A stretch of 58,037 nt of DNA from Gammaproteobacteria bacterium (GTDB lineage Bacteria > Pseudomonadota > Gammaproteobacteria > SZUA-152), in NCBI GenBank assembly GCA_011321815.1, contig DROS01000037.1:1-58037 (forward strand), in the 5' to 3' direction. The translations under genes were made by a program, and so were the position numbers. Shown here one piece after another: positions 39,579 to 47,920 of the stretch (position 1 is the stretch's first letter; each line of letters begins with the position of its first letter). The notes under the pieces were generated by a model. It worked only from the letters and a program-made list of their open reading frames with translations. It had not been told where the DNA came from and made no database searches.

Positions 39579-40103
39579 TTATGTACTGAGGCGCTTCGTG
39601 AGGCGTGATCTGGCAAAGTGCAAGAGCGCAACGGAGTAAATTTTGTGAAACCAAAGCAGGGCATAAAAACCAGCACCCAACGAAAGCCTGCCCGTTTTAA
39701 TGTTCTTTACCGGAACAACCGCCGAGCCAAAATACAAGCGTGTCAGCGTACCATCTTTGCCCTCGACAAGCTCAACCATGAGCCATGACCTTGTACGCTT
39801 TTGGTAATCGCACATCAATATTTGATTTTTGCCGCGTTTTTCCACATCCCATGCTGAGAATACGTCAACCTTCCCTTCGGCCAACAGATTAACATCTGCA
39901 TCAGATGACGGCTTTGCCAGCATCCATTTCAAAGCAGATCGCTCCAGTTTGAAAAGCGGTGTAGTGTAAAATGCACGTACATATTCTGCATATGTCACCA
40001 CACCGGGAATGTCGGTTTTGTAACAATCGGTGTAAGTCCCGTTGCGTTGATAAACACCCAGCAATGCACCATCCGGGAGCGAACATACCTCTATCGAAAA
40101 CAT
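39579..40103 (-). CDS. Conserved-looking protein of unknown function
   Basis: A 174-residue protein from the ATG at 40103 (MFSIEVCSLPDGALLGVYQ), preceded by GAAAGGTCAGACC; an upstream Met at 40139 is less likely. It shows no signal peptide. The central stretch (VFSAWDVEKRGKNQILMCDYQKRTRSWLMVEL) and the later TRLYFGSAV look like a compact alpha/beta lipid-handling or polyketide-cyclase-like fold, but I do not recognise the family with confidence. The C-terminus has a hydrophobic-aromatic segment (GFYALLWFHKIYSVALLHFA). It is monocistronic, upstream of recQ on the same strand. Confidence 0.75.
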   Translation of the reverse strand: MFSIEVCSLPDGALLGVYQRNGTYTDCYKTDIPGVVTYAEYVRAFYTTPLFKLERSALKWMLAKPSSDADVNLLAEGKVDVFSAWDVEKRGKNQILMCDYQKRTRSWLMVELVEGKDGTLTRLYFGSAVVPVKNIKTGRLSLGAGFYALLWFHKIYSVALLHFARSRLTKRLST

Positions 40104-40620
40104 GGTCTGACCTTTCAGTAAATTAAGCGCTAAAATCAATGCACTGACACAGTGCTACTGATAAACACAGTACACAAAACCCATTTATTGTTTAACCTGA
40201 ATCCGTACCTTCAGGGCGGATGCAGAGTACACCAAAAGCAGGCGCGCTTAGGCGAACTATTGGTTTCACCCTGCTTTCAAAAAATCCTGGCTTCACCCAT
40301 CGGTTAAGCAGACATTTTTTGGAAGTGCTGTGGACGCAACGTTTTTTAAAACGAAATCCCAAAGAGCGCTACCCACCATGAAACAGCTTGTTGAAATATA
40401 ACCACTCAGTTTAAATATGGATTAAGGGCTAAATCACTCTGTAAGCACTTTTTACTGAGAATACCGTCATTCCGGCGTACCGTTAGCCGGAATCCAGGGG
40501 GGTAGACCCTTGCTCAATCGTTCCAACACATTGAGAACTTATGCGGTGGCACTGACAAGTAGCGTGTTATAAGCGCACCCACAACAGGGCGTTTAAAATA
40601 TTCCCCCCATGGTCACCTGC
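40104..40620. other. Intergenic region downstream of the TrhA-type gene
   Basis: 517 bp without a gene. It contains a short palindrome ATTCCGGCGTACCGTTAGCC-GGAAT (about 40470-40493) of the common GTCATTCCGGC...GCCGGAAT type, and copy 1 of another dispersed repeat at 40515-40577. Confidence 0.5.
40515..40577. repeat. Dispersed repeat (CAATCGTTCCAACRCATTGRGA type), copy 1
   Basis: It is about 80% identical by eye to 57641-57706: CAATCGTTCCAAC, then a purine-variable CATTG, ACAAGT-GCG and GTTATAA-CGCA are shared. Here it stops at GCGCACCC. At 57.6 kb it continues directly into the AACGCAGAGGGCGCAAAG repeat. Confidence 0.8.
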
Positions 40621-41238
40621 TCACAACACATAAAGCAGCATAATCAAATAATGTGAAATGCTGCCAGCCAGCACAAACAAATGCCAGATACCATGAGCGT
40701 GCTTTACGCGCTCGTCCAGGGCATAAAAAACAATACCGCCGGTATAAAACAATCCCCCCAGCACCAGCAACACCAATCCACCTGTGGGCATGACCTTGAT
40801 GAGAGGATACAAAGCCACCACAATCAGCCAGCCCATCAGCAGATAAATGACCATCTGGACGCTACGCGAACCCTGCCGGTGCATGGCATCCACTACCATG
40901 CCAATAATCGCCAGCCCCCAAACGATGCCAAACAGGCTCCAGCCCCAAACACCGCGCAAGGTCACCAATGTCAAAGGGGTGTAGGTACCCGCAATGAGCA
41001 GATAAATGGCCACATGATCCAGCTTCATGAATATCTGTTTGGCCCGCCCGCGCAGAGAGTGGTACAGCGTTGACAGGACATACAACAAAAACAGCGTTGC
41101 GCCGTACACACTAAAACTGACAATTTTCCAAACATCGCCCTTCAACGCAGCAAATACTACCAGCACCACCAAGCCCGCCAAGGCCAGCGCGGCGCCAACG
41201 AGGTGGGTGATGCTGTTAAAACGTTCACCGTGATACAT
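40621..41238 (-). CDS. trhA: Hemolysin III/TrhA-type PAQR membrane protein
   Basis: A 205-residue protein of the PAQR family (hemolysin III, TrhA/YqfA), with seven hydrophobic segments and the family motifs ERFNSITHLVGAALA, YHSL, KLDHVAIYLLIAGTYTPL and GIWHLFVLAGSISHY. In E. coli the homologue affects membrane-lipid homeostasis; despite the name, hemolysis is not its established role. A weak ribosome site precedes the ATG. MITE copy 3 fills the gap to the upstream ABC permease gene. Confidence 0.93.
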   Translation of the reverse strand: MYHGERFNSITHLVGAALALAGLVVLVVFAALKGDVWKIVSFSVYGATLFLLYVLSTLYHSLRGRAKQIFMKLDHVAIYLLIAGTYTPLTLVTLRGVWGWSLFGIVWGLAIIGMVVDAMHRQGSRSVQMVIYLLMGWLIVVALYPLIKVMPTGGLVLLVLGGLFYTGGIVFYALDERVKHAHGIWHLFVLAGSISHYLIMLLYVL

Positions 41239-41297
41239 GCGGACACCGGTTTACCTTTTTAGTGAATCATTATTGTAAAACGGAAAAAATTTCAATA

Positions 41298-41458
41298 TAT
41301 ACCCGTGGCGTTTGGGATTCAGGCTTAAGTGTGCGTCATATTTTCTGCATGGCGAAGCGAAATGACGCGCCATCGTTATTCTATGGCAAGGACAACAACG
41401 TGGCCATGGCGGAAACAGGGCGTGCAATGAGGCCGAAATCCCAAACGCTACGGGTATA
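41298..41458. mobile_element. 161-bp MITE-like element, copy 3
   Basis: The best-preserved ends: TATACCCGTGGCGTTTGGGA... and ...ATCCCAAACGCTACGGGTATA. It ends 5 bp from the stop of the 41464-42324 permease gene and is inverted relative to copy 4 on the other side of the permease pair. Confidence 0.92.
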
Positions 41459-41463
41459 GATAC

Positions 41464-42324
41464 TTACCGTTTCCGGTTACGCACATCCAGCTTGTCACGC
41501 AAGCGGTCACCGAGCAGATTGACAGACAACACCACCAGCATCAAGGCCGCGCCGGGCACCAGCACCATGTGCGGTGCAACCAGCAAATACCGCGCACCAT
41601 CACGAATCATACTGCCCCAGGAAGCCTCAGGCGGCTGCACACCCAGCCCGAGAAATGACAAACCCGCTTCAGCAATGACAATACCGGCAATGCCAAAGCT
41701 GGCCTCAACAATCAATGGCGCCATCAACAAGGGCAACAAATGCCGAAACACGATACGTCCCGTGCCCGCCCCCAGCGCAATGGCCGCCTGTACATGCTCA
41801 CGATGCTTGAGGCTTAGCACTTGCGCCCGCGCCAGCCGCGCATAACCCACCCAACCCACCACGCTCAGTGCAATGACCACATTTTCAATACCAGGACCGA
41901 GAATGCCGGCCAATGCGATGGCCAGCAGGATGCCGGGAAAGGCAAGAAAGATATCAATGATACGCACCACCAGCAGATCCCAAGAACCACCGAGGTAACC
42001 ACTCAATGTGCCAATGGCTGTGCCAACAACCGTAGACACCAACACCACCCACACTGCAACGATAAACGACGTCTGCGCCCCAACCAACGTGCGCTCCGCC
42101 AGCGAGCGCCCAAGGTCGTCCGCTCCCAGCCACAGTCCGCTTCCCGGTGGCAAAAGAATATGCTCCAGCGCAATCTGATCCGGCGCTAACGGCAGAAAAG
42201 AGGCCGTCAGCGCCACCAGTGCCCATAACACAATGACTGCCAGTGGCAGCCACAGACCCAATACGCTGGCCAGACCGAATCGTGATGGCTTCAACGTGAC
42301 GGCAGCCCCCGTATTGCCGCTCAT
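41464..42324 (-). CDS. Peptide/nickel-type ABC transporter permease (DppC/OppC-like)
   Basis: A 286-residue inner-membrane permease of the BPD_transp_1 family, C-type (N-terminal extra TM segment LGLWLPLAVIVLWALVALTA). The coupling EAA loop is ARAQVLSLKHREHVQAAIALGAG, with a GIAGIVIAEAGLSFLGLG segment typical of DppC. Its start overlaps the stop of the DppB-like gene by 4 bases. No ATPase or solute-binding protein gene is near, so the partners must be elsewhere or the system may be dead. The likely substrates are peptides, nickel or glutathione-type solutes. Confidence 0.92.
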   Translation of the reverse strand: MSGNTGAAVTLKPSRFGLASVLGLWLPLAVIVLWALVALTASFLPLAPDQIALEHILLPPGSGLWLGADDLGRSLAERTLVGAQTSFIVAVWVVLVSTVVGTAIGTLSGYLGGSWDLLVVRIIDIFLAFPGILLAIALAGILGPGIENVVIALSVVGWVGYARLARAQVLSLKHREHVQAAIALGAGTGRIVFRHLLPLLMAPLIVEASFGIAGIVIAEAGLSFLGLGVQPPEASWGSMIRDGARYLLVAPHMVLVPGAALMLVVLSVNLLGDRLRDKLDVRNRKR

Positions 42325-43247
42325 GCCGAAGCCCCCATGCGAATGCGTGGGTCAAACCAGCCATACGCCATATCAGTCAGCGCATTCACCAGCACATACA
42401 TCACACTGATCAACAACACACAGGCCTGCACCACCGGATAATCACGACGCTGAATCGCTTCAATAACCAACTGGCCAATACCCGGCCAGGAAAACACCGC
42501 CTCGGTAATAACCGCACCTGCCAGCAAAGCGCCCAGTTGCAAACCCAGCAGCGTAATCACCGGTAACAACGCATTACGCAGCGCATGCCGCCAGATTACC
42601 GCGCGCGGCCCCAACCCCTTGGCGCGCGCGGTACGAATATAATCCTCACCCAACACCTCCAGCAGAGTCGCCCGCACCATGCGGGAGAGAATGGCGGCCA
42701 TGGCCGTACCCAGAGTAATCGCAGGCAACACCAACGAAGCCAGCCCGTCACGCCCGTTCACTGGAAACCAGCCCAGCCACACCGCAAACACCAGAATCAG
42801 TATGGGTCCCATCAAAAAATTGGGAATCGACACCCCCAACAACGATACGGCCATCGCACTATGGTCCCAGGCCGAATCTTTTTTCACCGCTGCCATCACC
42901 CCCAGCGGGAAAGCCACCAATACCGCAACAAGCAATGCCGCCAGCGCAAGCTCCAGTGTGGCAGGCAGACGTTCCAGCAAGATATCGAGAATGGGGCGCT
43001 TGGAATGCAGTGATGCGCCAAGGTCAAATTGCGCAATATTGCCGAGGTAAGTGATGAACTGCGCCAACAGGGGCTGGTCCAGTCCCAGGGATTGCCGCAA
43101 CGCTGCACGGTCTGCCGCCCGCGCCGACTCGCCCAGCATGACCTCCACCGGGTCGCCTGGCACCAGATGAATCAGCAAAAACACCAGCACCAGCACGCCG
43201 AAAATCACCACCGCAGCACTGGCCAAACGAGAAATTAAACGTGGCAA
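42321..43247 (-). CDS. Peptide/nickel-type ABC transporter permease (DppB/OppB-like)
   Basis: A 308-residue B-type permease with N-terminal TM (AAVVIFGVLVLVFLLIHLVPG) and the family LVPGDPVEVMLGE motif. The EAA loop is EVLGEDYIRTARAKGLGPRAV, and GLQLGALLAGAVITEAVFSWPG is typical of DppB. It forms a two-gene operon with the DppC-like gene. The region upstream (43248-44246) has no gene, so no binding protein or ATPase precedes it. The pair is flanked by MITE copies 3 and 4 in inverted orientation. Confidence 0.93.
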   Translation of the reverse strand: MPRLISRLASAAVVIFGVLVLVFLLIHLVPGDPVEVMLGESARAADRAALRQSLGLDQPLLAQFITYLGNIAQFDLGASLHSKRPILDILLERLPATLELALAALLVAVLVAFPLGVMAAVKKDSAWDHSAMAVSLLGVSIPNFLMGPILILVFAVWLGWFPVNGRDGLASLVLPAITLGTAMAAILSRMVRATLLEVLGEDYIRTARAKGLGPRAVIWRHALRNALLPVITLLGLQLGALLAGAVITEAVFSWPGIGQLVIEAIQRRDYPVVQACVLLISVMYVLVNALTDMAYGWFDPRIRMGASA

Positions 43248-43500
43248 AGCCTTATCCCAAAAATGATTTTCTGCATTGTGCGTGTTTCCCCCATTAAAAC
43301 CAACAATCAGAACGTAATGAAATCAATGTCCAGCGGTTAAACACAACCAATGAAACCACCAGTTATTGATACATCAAATCATCCGCGTGAAAATAAAAGA
43401 TATCAACCCCCTGTGGACATTAAAGAGGCAAGCGGGTAACTGGCGCTATCAGCGATGTGGCCGGACGGCTAAAAATACAAAACAGAAAAGCCCCGTCACA

Positions 43501-43661
43501 TATACCCGTAGCGATTGGGATTCATGTCTAATTGCCCCCCCTGTTTCCGCCATGGCCACGTTGTTGTCCTTGCCATAAAATAACGATTACGCGTCATTTC
43601 ACCTCGCCATGCAAAAAATATAACGCACACTTAAACCGAAACCCCAAACACCACGGGTATA
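43501..43661. mobile_element. 161-bp MITE-like element, copy 4
   Basis: TATACCCGTAGCGATTGGGA...CCCCAAACACCACGGGTATA, oriented like copy 1. The ends lie next to ACA and TAAG, consistent with a TA target. It interrupts an open frame that continues into 43681-43851. Confidence 0.92.
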
Positions 43662-43680
43662 TAAGGGAACCCATTATTTT

Positions 43681-43851
43681 TTGGCGCTAACTGATACTGA
43701 CTGTTCTGTTCGTTATCGACGGTTGTTAAAAATTCATGCCGATAATGCCTATTGGCAAACCCGCGACCTGGACTGTGAAGAAGACCAAAAAATCACCTGT
43801 GTTAATTCTATGTGCGCCCTAACCGAATACAGGCAACCAAACCATGTATGA
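43681..43851 (+). pseudogene. Possible remnant of a Cys-containing protein gene
   Basis: A 57-codon frame beginning at TTG and open back into MITE copy 4. It reads ALTDTDCSVRYRRLLKIHAD, then LDCEEDQKITCVNSMCALTE, and stops with no ribosome site. Cysteine spacing and the absence of stops suggest a truncated gene end, but no family is recognised and chance is possible. Confidence 0.25.
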
Positions 43852-44246
43852 ATTCGTCATTAATGATTGTTTTTCTCAACCCGTTAAAAAATAATCACAG
43901 GTAAATATCAACGCTGCTTTAAAGGAATGAGGATTAAAATATAACCATATGTAGATCAATAAACAATCAACTCCCTGGTTATGGTTTGCAGCATTAATTG
44001 ACCTGCACAATTCAGGTTATATGCAACGACTTTGTCAGACTTGCGGAGTTTTGTTTACTTCTGTAAAGCCTGCCATTATAATTTCTCAGCGTAATAGTTA
44101 AGTATTAATATCCTCTACCATTGCTTTTCTGGTAAACGATCAGGAAGCTATCCAAGAGTAAAAAAGCTGCAACAAAACCAACTCTGCTATCCGATAGCCT
44201 TTTATGTAATAAAACAAACCAAGCACAAACAAAAAAGGAGGTTGTC

Positions 44247-44723
44247 GTGAATGAAGCCGGTATGCGTGAAAATCTAGGGGATTTCAGCAGTATAGTTTGC
44301 CTGAAGGCTCTGGTTATGGGACTGGAAAATATACTTGGCGAAAAGGGAGCCCAGGCCAACCTGGTGCTTGCTGGTCGTCACCGCGGGCAAACCATTGTAA
44401 AAGAGCTGGGACTAAGTAGTACAGACAAACCCATGACTGAATGGCTGGCGGCAGTCAAAGAAGCGATAGGTGAAACCGGAACACGCCTGTGCAATATTGC
44501 CAAGGCGGAGGAAGATGGCAACGTCTTGCGTATTTACCTTAATGAAACTGTCTGTTCCGCAGGCGAAGAGCAAGGTTCCACACGGCGACTTACTTTCACC
44601 CTAGGCGCCATCCAGGGCGCCGTGGAAGAAGCAACCGGTAAAAAATTTATTGCCAAACAAACCGGTTCGGTATTACGGGGACAAGACTACGACATTATTG
44701 ATCTCCAGGAACGTTTAATGTAA
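44247..44723 (+). CDS. V4R-like small-molecule-binding protein
   Basis: A 158-residue protein starting with GTG right after a strong AAAGGAGGTTGTC site. It has an N-terminal helix-rich segment (VCLKALVMGLENILGEKGAQ). The C-terminal half (STRRLTFTLGAIQGAVEEATGKKF, then TGSVLRGQDYDIIDLQ) resembles the V4R hydrocarbon/small-ligand-binding fold, with the G-x-x-x-G and Gly-Gln-Asp end that usually closes it. No output domain is fused, so it may act as a ligand-binding partner. It is monocistronic. The family call is moderate because V4R sequences are poorly conserved. Confidence 0.65.
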   Translation: MNEAGMRENLGDFSSIVCLKALVMGLENILGEKGAQANLVLAGRHRGQTIVKELGLSSTDKPMTEWLAAVKEAIGETGTRLCNIAKAEEDGNVLRIYLNETVCSAGEEQGSTRRLTFTLGAIQGAVEEATGKKFIAKQTGSVLRGQDYDIIDLQERLM

Positions 44724-45022
44724 GCGTCAGGGGAAAACATATGGCTTGCCTCACAATGCCTTGCTAGCTGAACAATTCAACCACCCTGTTGGGTAAATTT
44801 ATGCCCCAGCACCATAACACTTCAATTTGATCAGTGGCCTTTGCGATTTCAATCAGACTGTAAATAACGCAAAGGCCAGTTTTCCCAGCCAATCACAAAG
44901 CACACAGAGTGCGGGTTCCCCACCTTTATCCAAACCCGGATTTTCATCACATTATTGTTTTTGCGATAAACCTGAAAACATGCAGTGATGAGATCACATC
45001 CTGCATGGGGACATGGAAAATA
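44724..45022. other. Intergenic region between the V4R-like gene and panC
   Basis: 299 bp between convergent genes. No gene, terminator or repeat stands out; it includes a weak inverted GGGTTCCCC tract near 44915. Confidence 0.35.
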
Positions 45023-45895
45023 TTATTCCATATTTCCCACCATAATATTGTCAATGAGACGGGCTTTACCCAACCAGGCAGCAACAAGTATCACCCGTTG
45101 TTCATCTGTATCCGTGGGCATTTGTAAGTCCTGCGCTCGACGTATTTCAAAATATTCGGGACGAAACCCCGCTTCTTTCAGCTGTGCAATTGCCTGTGTC
45201 TGAATCATGGCAAAATCGCTTTCGCCAGACTCTATTTGTTGTTTTGCATATTGCAGGCTTTGGTACAACATGGCCGCGTGCATACGCTCATGCGCGGAAA
45301 GATAGGTATTGCGTGAACTCATGGCCAAACCGTTTTTTTCGCGCACGGTGGGCATACCAAGAACTTCAACGGGAAAACACAAGTCCGTGACAAAACGCCG
45401 GATCACCAATAACTGCTGGTAATCTTTTTCACCAAACACTGCCACATCCGGCTGCACCATGTTAAACAATTTGGCCACGATTGTGGCAACACCCACAAAA
45501 TGACCGGGGCGAAATTCACCGCACAGAATGCTGGAAATTCCGGGTACTTTAACTCGGGTTTCCTGTTCAAAACCTGCGGGATACATTACCTGCACAGCCG
45601 GTGCAAAAATCACTTCGGGTTGATCGCTGATAACTGATAATTTTTTACAGTCTGCATCAAAGGTACGTGGGTAACGTTCAAAATCGCCACCATCGCCACT
45701 GCCATCACTGAACTGCATGGGGTTGACAAAGATACTCACCACAACACGGTCAGCGCTTTTCCGCGCCCGTTCGACTAACTGTAAATGTCCGGTGTGCAAG
45801 TTACCCATGGTGGGCACCAGAGCCACACGTTCACCATGCGCCTTCCATCGGGCAACCGTGGCGCGCAACCCGGCAACCGTATCAATAATTTTCAT
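45023..45895 (-). CDS. panC: Pantothenate synthetase
   Basis: Condenses pantoate and beta-alanine with ATP to make pantothenate, the CoA and ACP precursor. The 290-residue protein has the nucleotidyltransferase HxGH motif in TMGNLHTGHLQLV, the VFGEKDYQQLLVIR segment and the MSSRNTYLS signature. It follows panB by 8 bp on the same strand, in the usual panBC order, and ends the pcnB-folK-kinase-panB-panC run. No panD is seen here. Confidence 0.97.
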   Translation of the reverse strand: MKIIDTVAGLRATVARWKAHGERVALVPTMGNLHTGHLQLVERARKSADRVVVSIFVNPMQFSDGSGDGGDFERYPRTFDADCKKLSVISDQPEVIFAPAVQVMYPAGFEQETRVKVPGISSILCGEFRPGHFVGVATIVAKLFNMVQPDVAVFGEKDYQQLLVIRRFVTDLCFPVEVLGMPTVREKNGLAMSSRNTYLSAHERMHAAMLYQSLQYAKQQIESGESDFAMIQTQAIAQLKEAGFRPEYFEIRRAQDLQMPTDTDEQRVILVAAWLGKARLIDNIMVGNME

Positions 45896-45903
45896 GCCCG
45901 GAA

Positions 45904-46698
45904 CTAAAAAGAATGTGCGTCAGCGGGAAAACTGCCCTCTTTCACTGCCCGCACATAAGCTCGCACAGCGCCACGAATATCACCTGCGCCCTGCAAAAAA
46001 TCTTTGCTGAAGCGTGGGCGTTTCCCGGAGGTAATGCCTAACATATCGTATAACACCAGCACTTGCGCATCACATTGCGGACCCGCACCAATGCCGATTA
46101 CGGGCACATCCACTGCTGCGGTAATCTCTGCTGCCAGCAGTGAAGGCACACACTCTAACAATAAAATGTCAGCCCCGGCGTCTTCCATGGCGCGGGCATC
46201 AAGCAATATGGTCTCGGCCTGTTTTTCATCGCGCCCCTGCACTTTGTAACCACCCAGTTTGTTCACTGATTGCGGCAGCAAGCCAAGGTGGGCACAAACC
46301 GGTATGCCATGTTCAGCCAGAAGCCCTGCTGTTTCCACCATGAGTGCGCCACCTTCCAGTTTCACCATGTGCGCTCCACCCTCTTTCATCAAACGGCCCG
46401 CACTGGCCAATGCCTGTTCCGGGGTGGCGTAGGTCATAAACGGCAGGTCTGTCATTACCAATGCATTCTGACTGGCGGCACGCACCATTCGTGTGTGATA
46501 AATCATTTCATCCAGCGTAACCGGCAGGGTGCTGTCCCGGCCCTGAAGAACCATCCCCAGTGAGTCGCCCACCAGGAGAATTTCCACGCCTTCTTCCGCC
46601 AGAATCTGTGCAAAACTGGCATCGTAAGCAGTAAGACAGGCAATTTTTTCGCCGGTCTGTTTCATTTTTTGCAGGGTAGATGTGGTAATACGGCTCAT
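45904..46698 (-). CDS. panB: Ketopantoate hydroxymethyltransferase
   Basis: The first pantothenate-pathway enzyme: 2-oxoisovalerate plus 5,10-methylene-THF gives ketopantoate. The 264-residue protein has the family Mg-binding segments ([20 protein letters not shown] and [12 protein letters not shown]), KLEGG and [15 protein letters not shown]. Start [14 protein letters not shown]. It is followed closely by panC. The next upstream gene is the deoxynucleoside kinase, a common gammaproteobacterial arrangement. Confidence 0.97.
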   Translation of the reverse strand: MSRITTSTLQKMKQTGEKIACLTAYDASFAQILAEEGVEILLVGDSLGMVLQGRDSTLPVTLDEMIYHTRMVRAASQNALVMTDLPFMTYATPEQALASAGRLMKEGGAHMVKLEGGALMVETAGLLAEHGIPVCAHLGLLPQSVNKLGGYKVQGRDEKQAETILLDARAMEDAGADILLLECVPSLLAAEITAAVDVPVIGIGAGPQCDAQVLVLYDMLGITSGKRPRFSKDFLQGAGDIRGAVRAYVRAVKEGSFPADAHSF

Positions 46699-46731
46699 TG
46701 GGGCTTCCTCGCTCTAACGGGAATTGTTGGT

Positions 46732-47385
46732 TCACAAATCAAACGAACCGGGGTTGAAGTAGTGCCGGCCACTGGTGGCTTTATGCAGGCGCTCGACCAA
46801 CAACTGATAGTCCTGTTGGTTATTGACCAGATCAATAGCCGCCGCATTAACAATCAACAACGGCGTTGCCGAATAGTGATGAAAAAAACGGGTATAGGCT
46901 TCCACCAGCCGCTCCAGGTAATTGGTTTCGATAAAGCGCTCGTATTCCCGGCCACGTTTTTGCACCCGGTTCAACAGCACGTCCACGGGTGCTTGCAGAT
47001 AAATCACCAGATCGGGTTGCGGCGCATCCACAGTGATATTGTTATAGACCTGTTCATAAAGTTGTAGTTCATCGTCGTCCAGCGTCAGCTGGGCAAACAG
47101 CCGGTCTTTTTCCAGAATGAAATCTGCCACCCGTATCGGTGCAAACATGTCTGACTGACGCAATGCCTGAATTTGCTGGGCGCGCTGAAACAGGAAAAAC
47201 AATTGTGTGGGTAATGCCGCATGCCGGGGGTTGCGATAAAAACGCGCCAGAAAGGGGTTTTCTTCGGCTCCTTCCAGCAACAGCTCGCCACCAAAATCTT
47301 CCGCAAGCCGTTTGGCCAGGCTGGTCTTTCCCACCCCGATGGGCCCTTCAATAACGATGTAACGGGGAATATCCACAGTACTCAT
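46732..47385 (-). CDS. Deoxynucleoside kinase-family protein
   Basis: A 217-residue P-loop kinase of the dGK/dCK/dNK family that phosphorylates deoxynucleosides. Walker A is IEGPIGVGKTSLAKRLAE. The DRY-like segment ILEKDRLFA and the RVQKRGREYE lid with Arg pairs are visible. It starts inside the folK stop (4-base overlap). Its position between folK and panB is seen in many gammaproteobacteria. The preferred nucleoside cannot be told from sequence. Confidence 0.92.
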   Translation of the reverse strand: MSTVDIPRYIVIEGPIGVGKTSLAKRLAEDFGGELLLEGAEENPFLARFYRNPRHAALPTQLFFLFQRAQQIQALRQSDMFAPIRVADFILEKDRLFAQLTLDDDELQLYEQVYNNITVDAPQPDLVIYLQAPVDVLLNRVQKRGREYERFIETNYLERLVEAYTRFFHHYSATPLLIVNAAAIDLVNNQQDYQLLVERLHKATSGRHYFNPGSFDL

Positions 47386-47912
47386 GGTACGTCTGACTCT
47401 ACTGTTTTAAAATTTAGCTTTTCCAGCTCACCACGCGGACAAGCCGCCAACAGGCTGGCCAAGGTTCCCCTGCCGGGAATATGCAAGTATTCCGCCTGTC
47501 CAGCCACCAGTTCAGCCAAAGGATACAGCACGAAGTTGCGTTCATACAGCCCTGGATGGGGCACGGTGAGTTCAGGCAGGTCAATGATTTCATCGCCATA
47601 CAACAAAATATCAAGATCCAGGGTGCGCGGCCCCCAGCGTTCTGTGCGTTGCCGGTGATGGCTGTTTTCCAGACTTTGCAGGGCCATCAGCAATTCCGTG
47701 GGAGTCAGTCCGGTGTTTAATGCTGCCACGGCGTTAATATAGTCGGGTTGCTTGTCAGGCTGGCCCGGGGCCAGCATCGGCGGGCTGCGATACAAAGAGG
47801 AATGCGCCAGACAACGGGTTTGTGGCAATACATCAAGTTCAGTCAGCGCAGTGCGCAACTGGATTTCGGGTCGGGCCAGATTGCTGCCCAGCCCCACGTA
47901 GGCAACCGCCAC
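47382..47912 (-). CDS. folK: Hydroxymethyldihydropterin pyrophosphokinase
   Basis: The folate-pathway enzyme that transfers pyrophosphate from ATP to 6-hydroxymethyl-dihydropterin. The 176-residue protein begins AVAYVGLGSNLARPEIQL and has the signature RWGPRTLDLDILLYGDEIID plus VPHPGLYERNFVLYPLAEL. It is 9 bp after pcnB and overlaps the kinase start, in the order pcnB-folK typical of gammaproteobacteria. Confidence 0.97.
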   Translation of the reverse strand: MAVAYVGLGSNLARPEIQLRTALTELDVLPQTRCLAHSSLYRSPPMLAPGQPDKQPDYINAVAALNTGLTPTELLMALQSLENSHHRQRTERWGPRTLDLDILLYGDEIIDLPELTVPHPGLYERNFVLYPLAELVAGQAEYLHIPGRGTLASLLAACPRGELEKLNFKTVESDVP

Positions 47913-47920
47913 GTTTCAGG

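Larger units (their letters stand above)
43248..44246. other. Non-coding kilobase upstream of the DppB-like gene
   Basis: 999 bp holding MITE copy 4 (43501-43661), a possible gene remnant (43681-43851) and the A+T-rich leader of the V4R-like gene. No supported intact gene is seen. Confidence 0.5.

Noticed and set aside
39469-39654. 61-codon minus-strand frame between recQ and the unknown protein gene
   Set aside because: Overlaps the 3' end of the better-supported gene at 39579-40103 in another frame and has no ribosome site.
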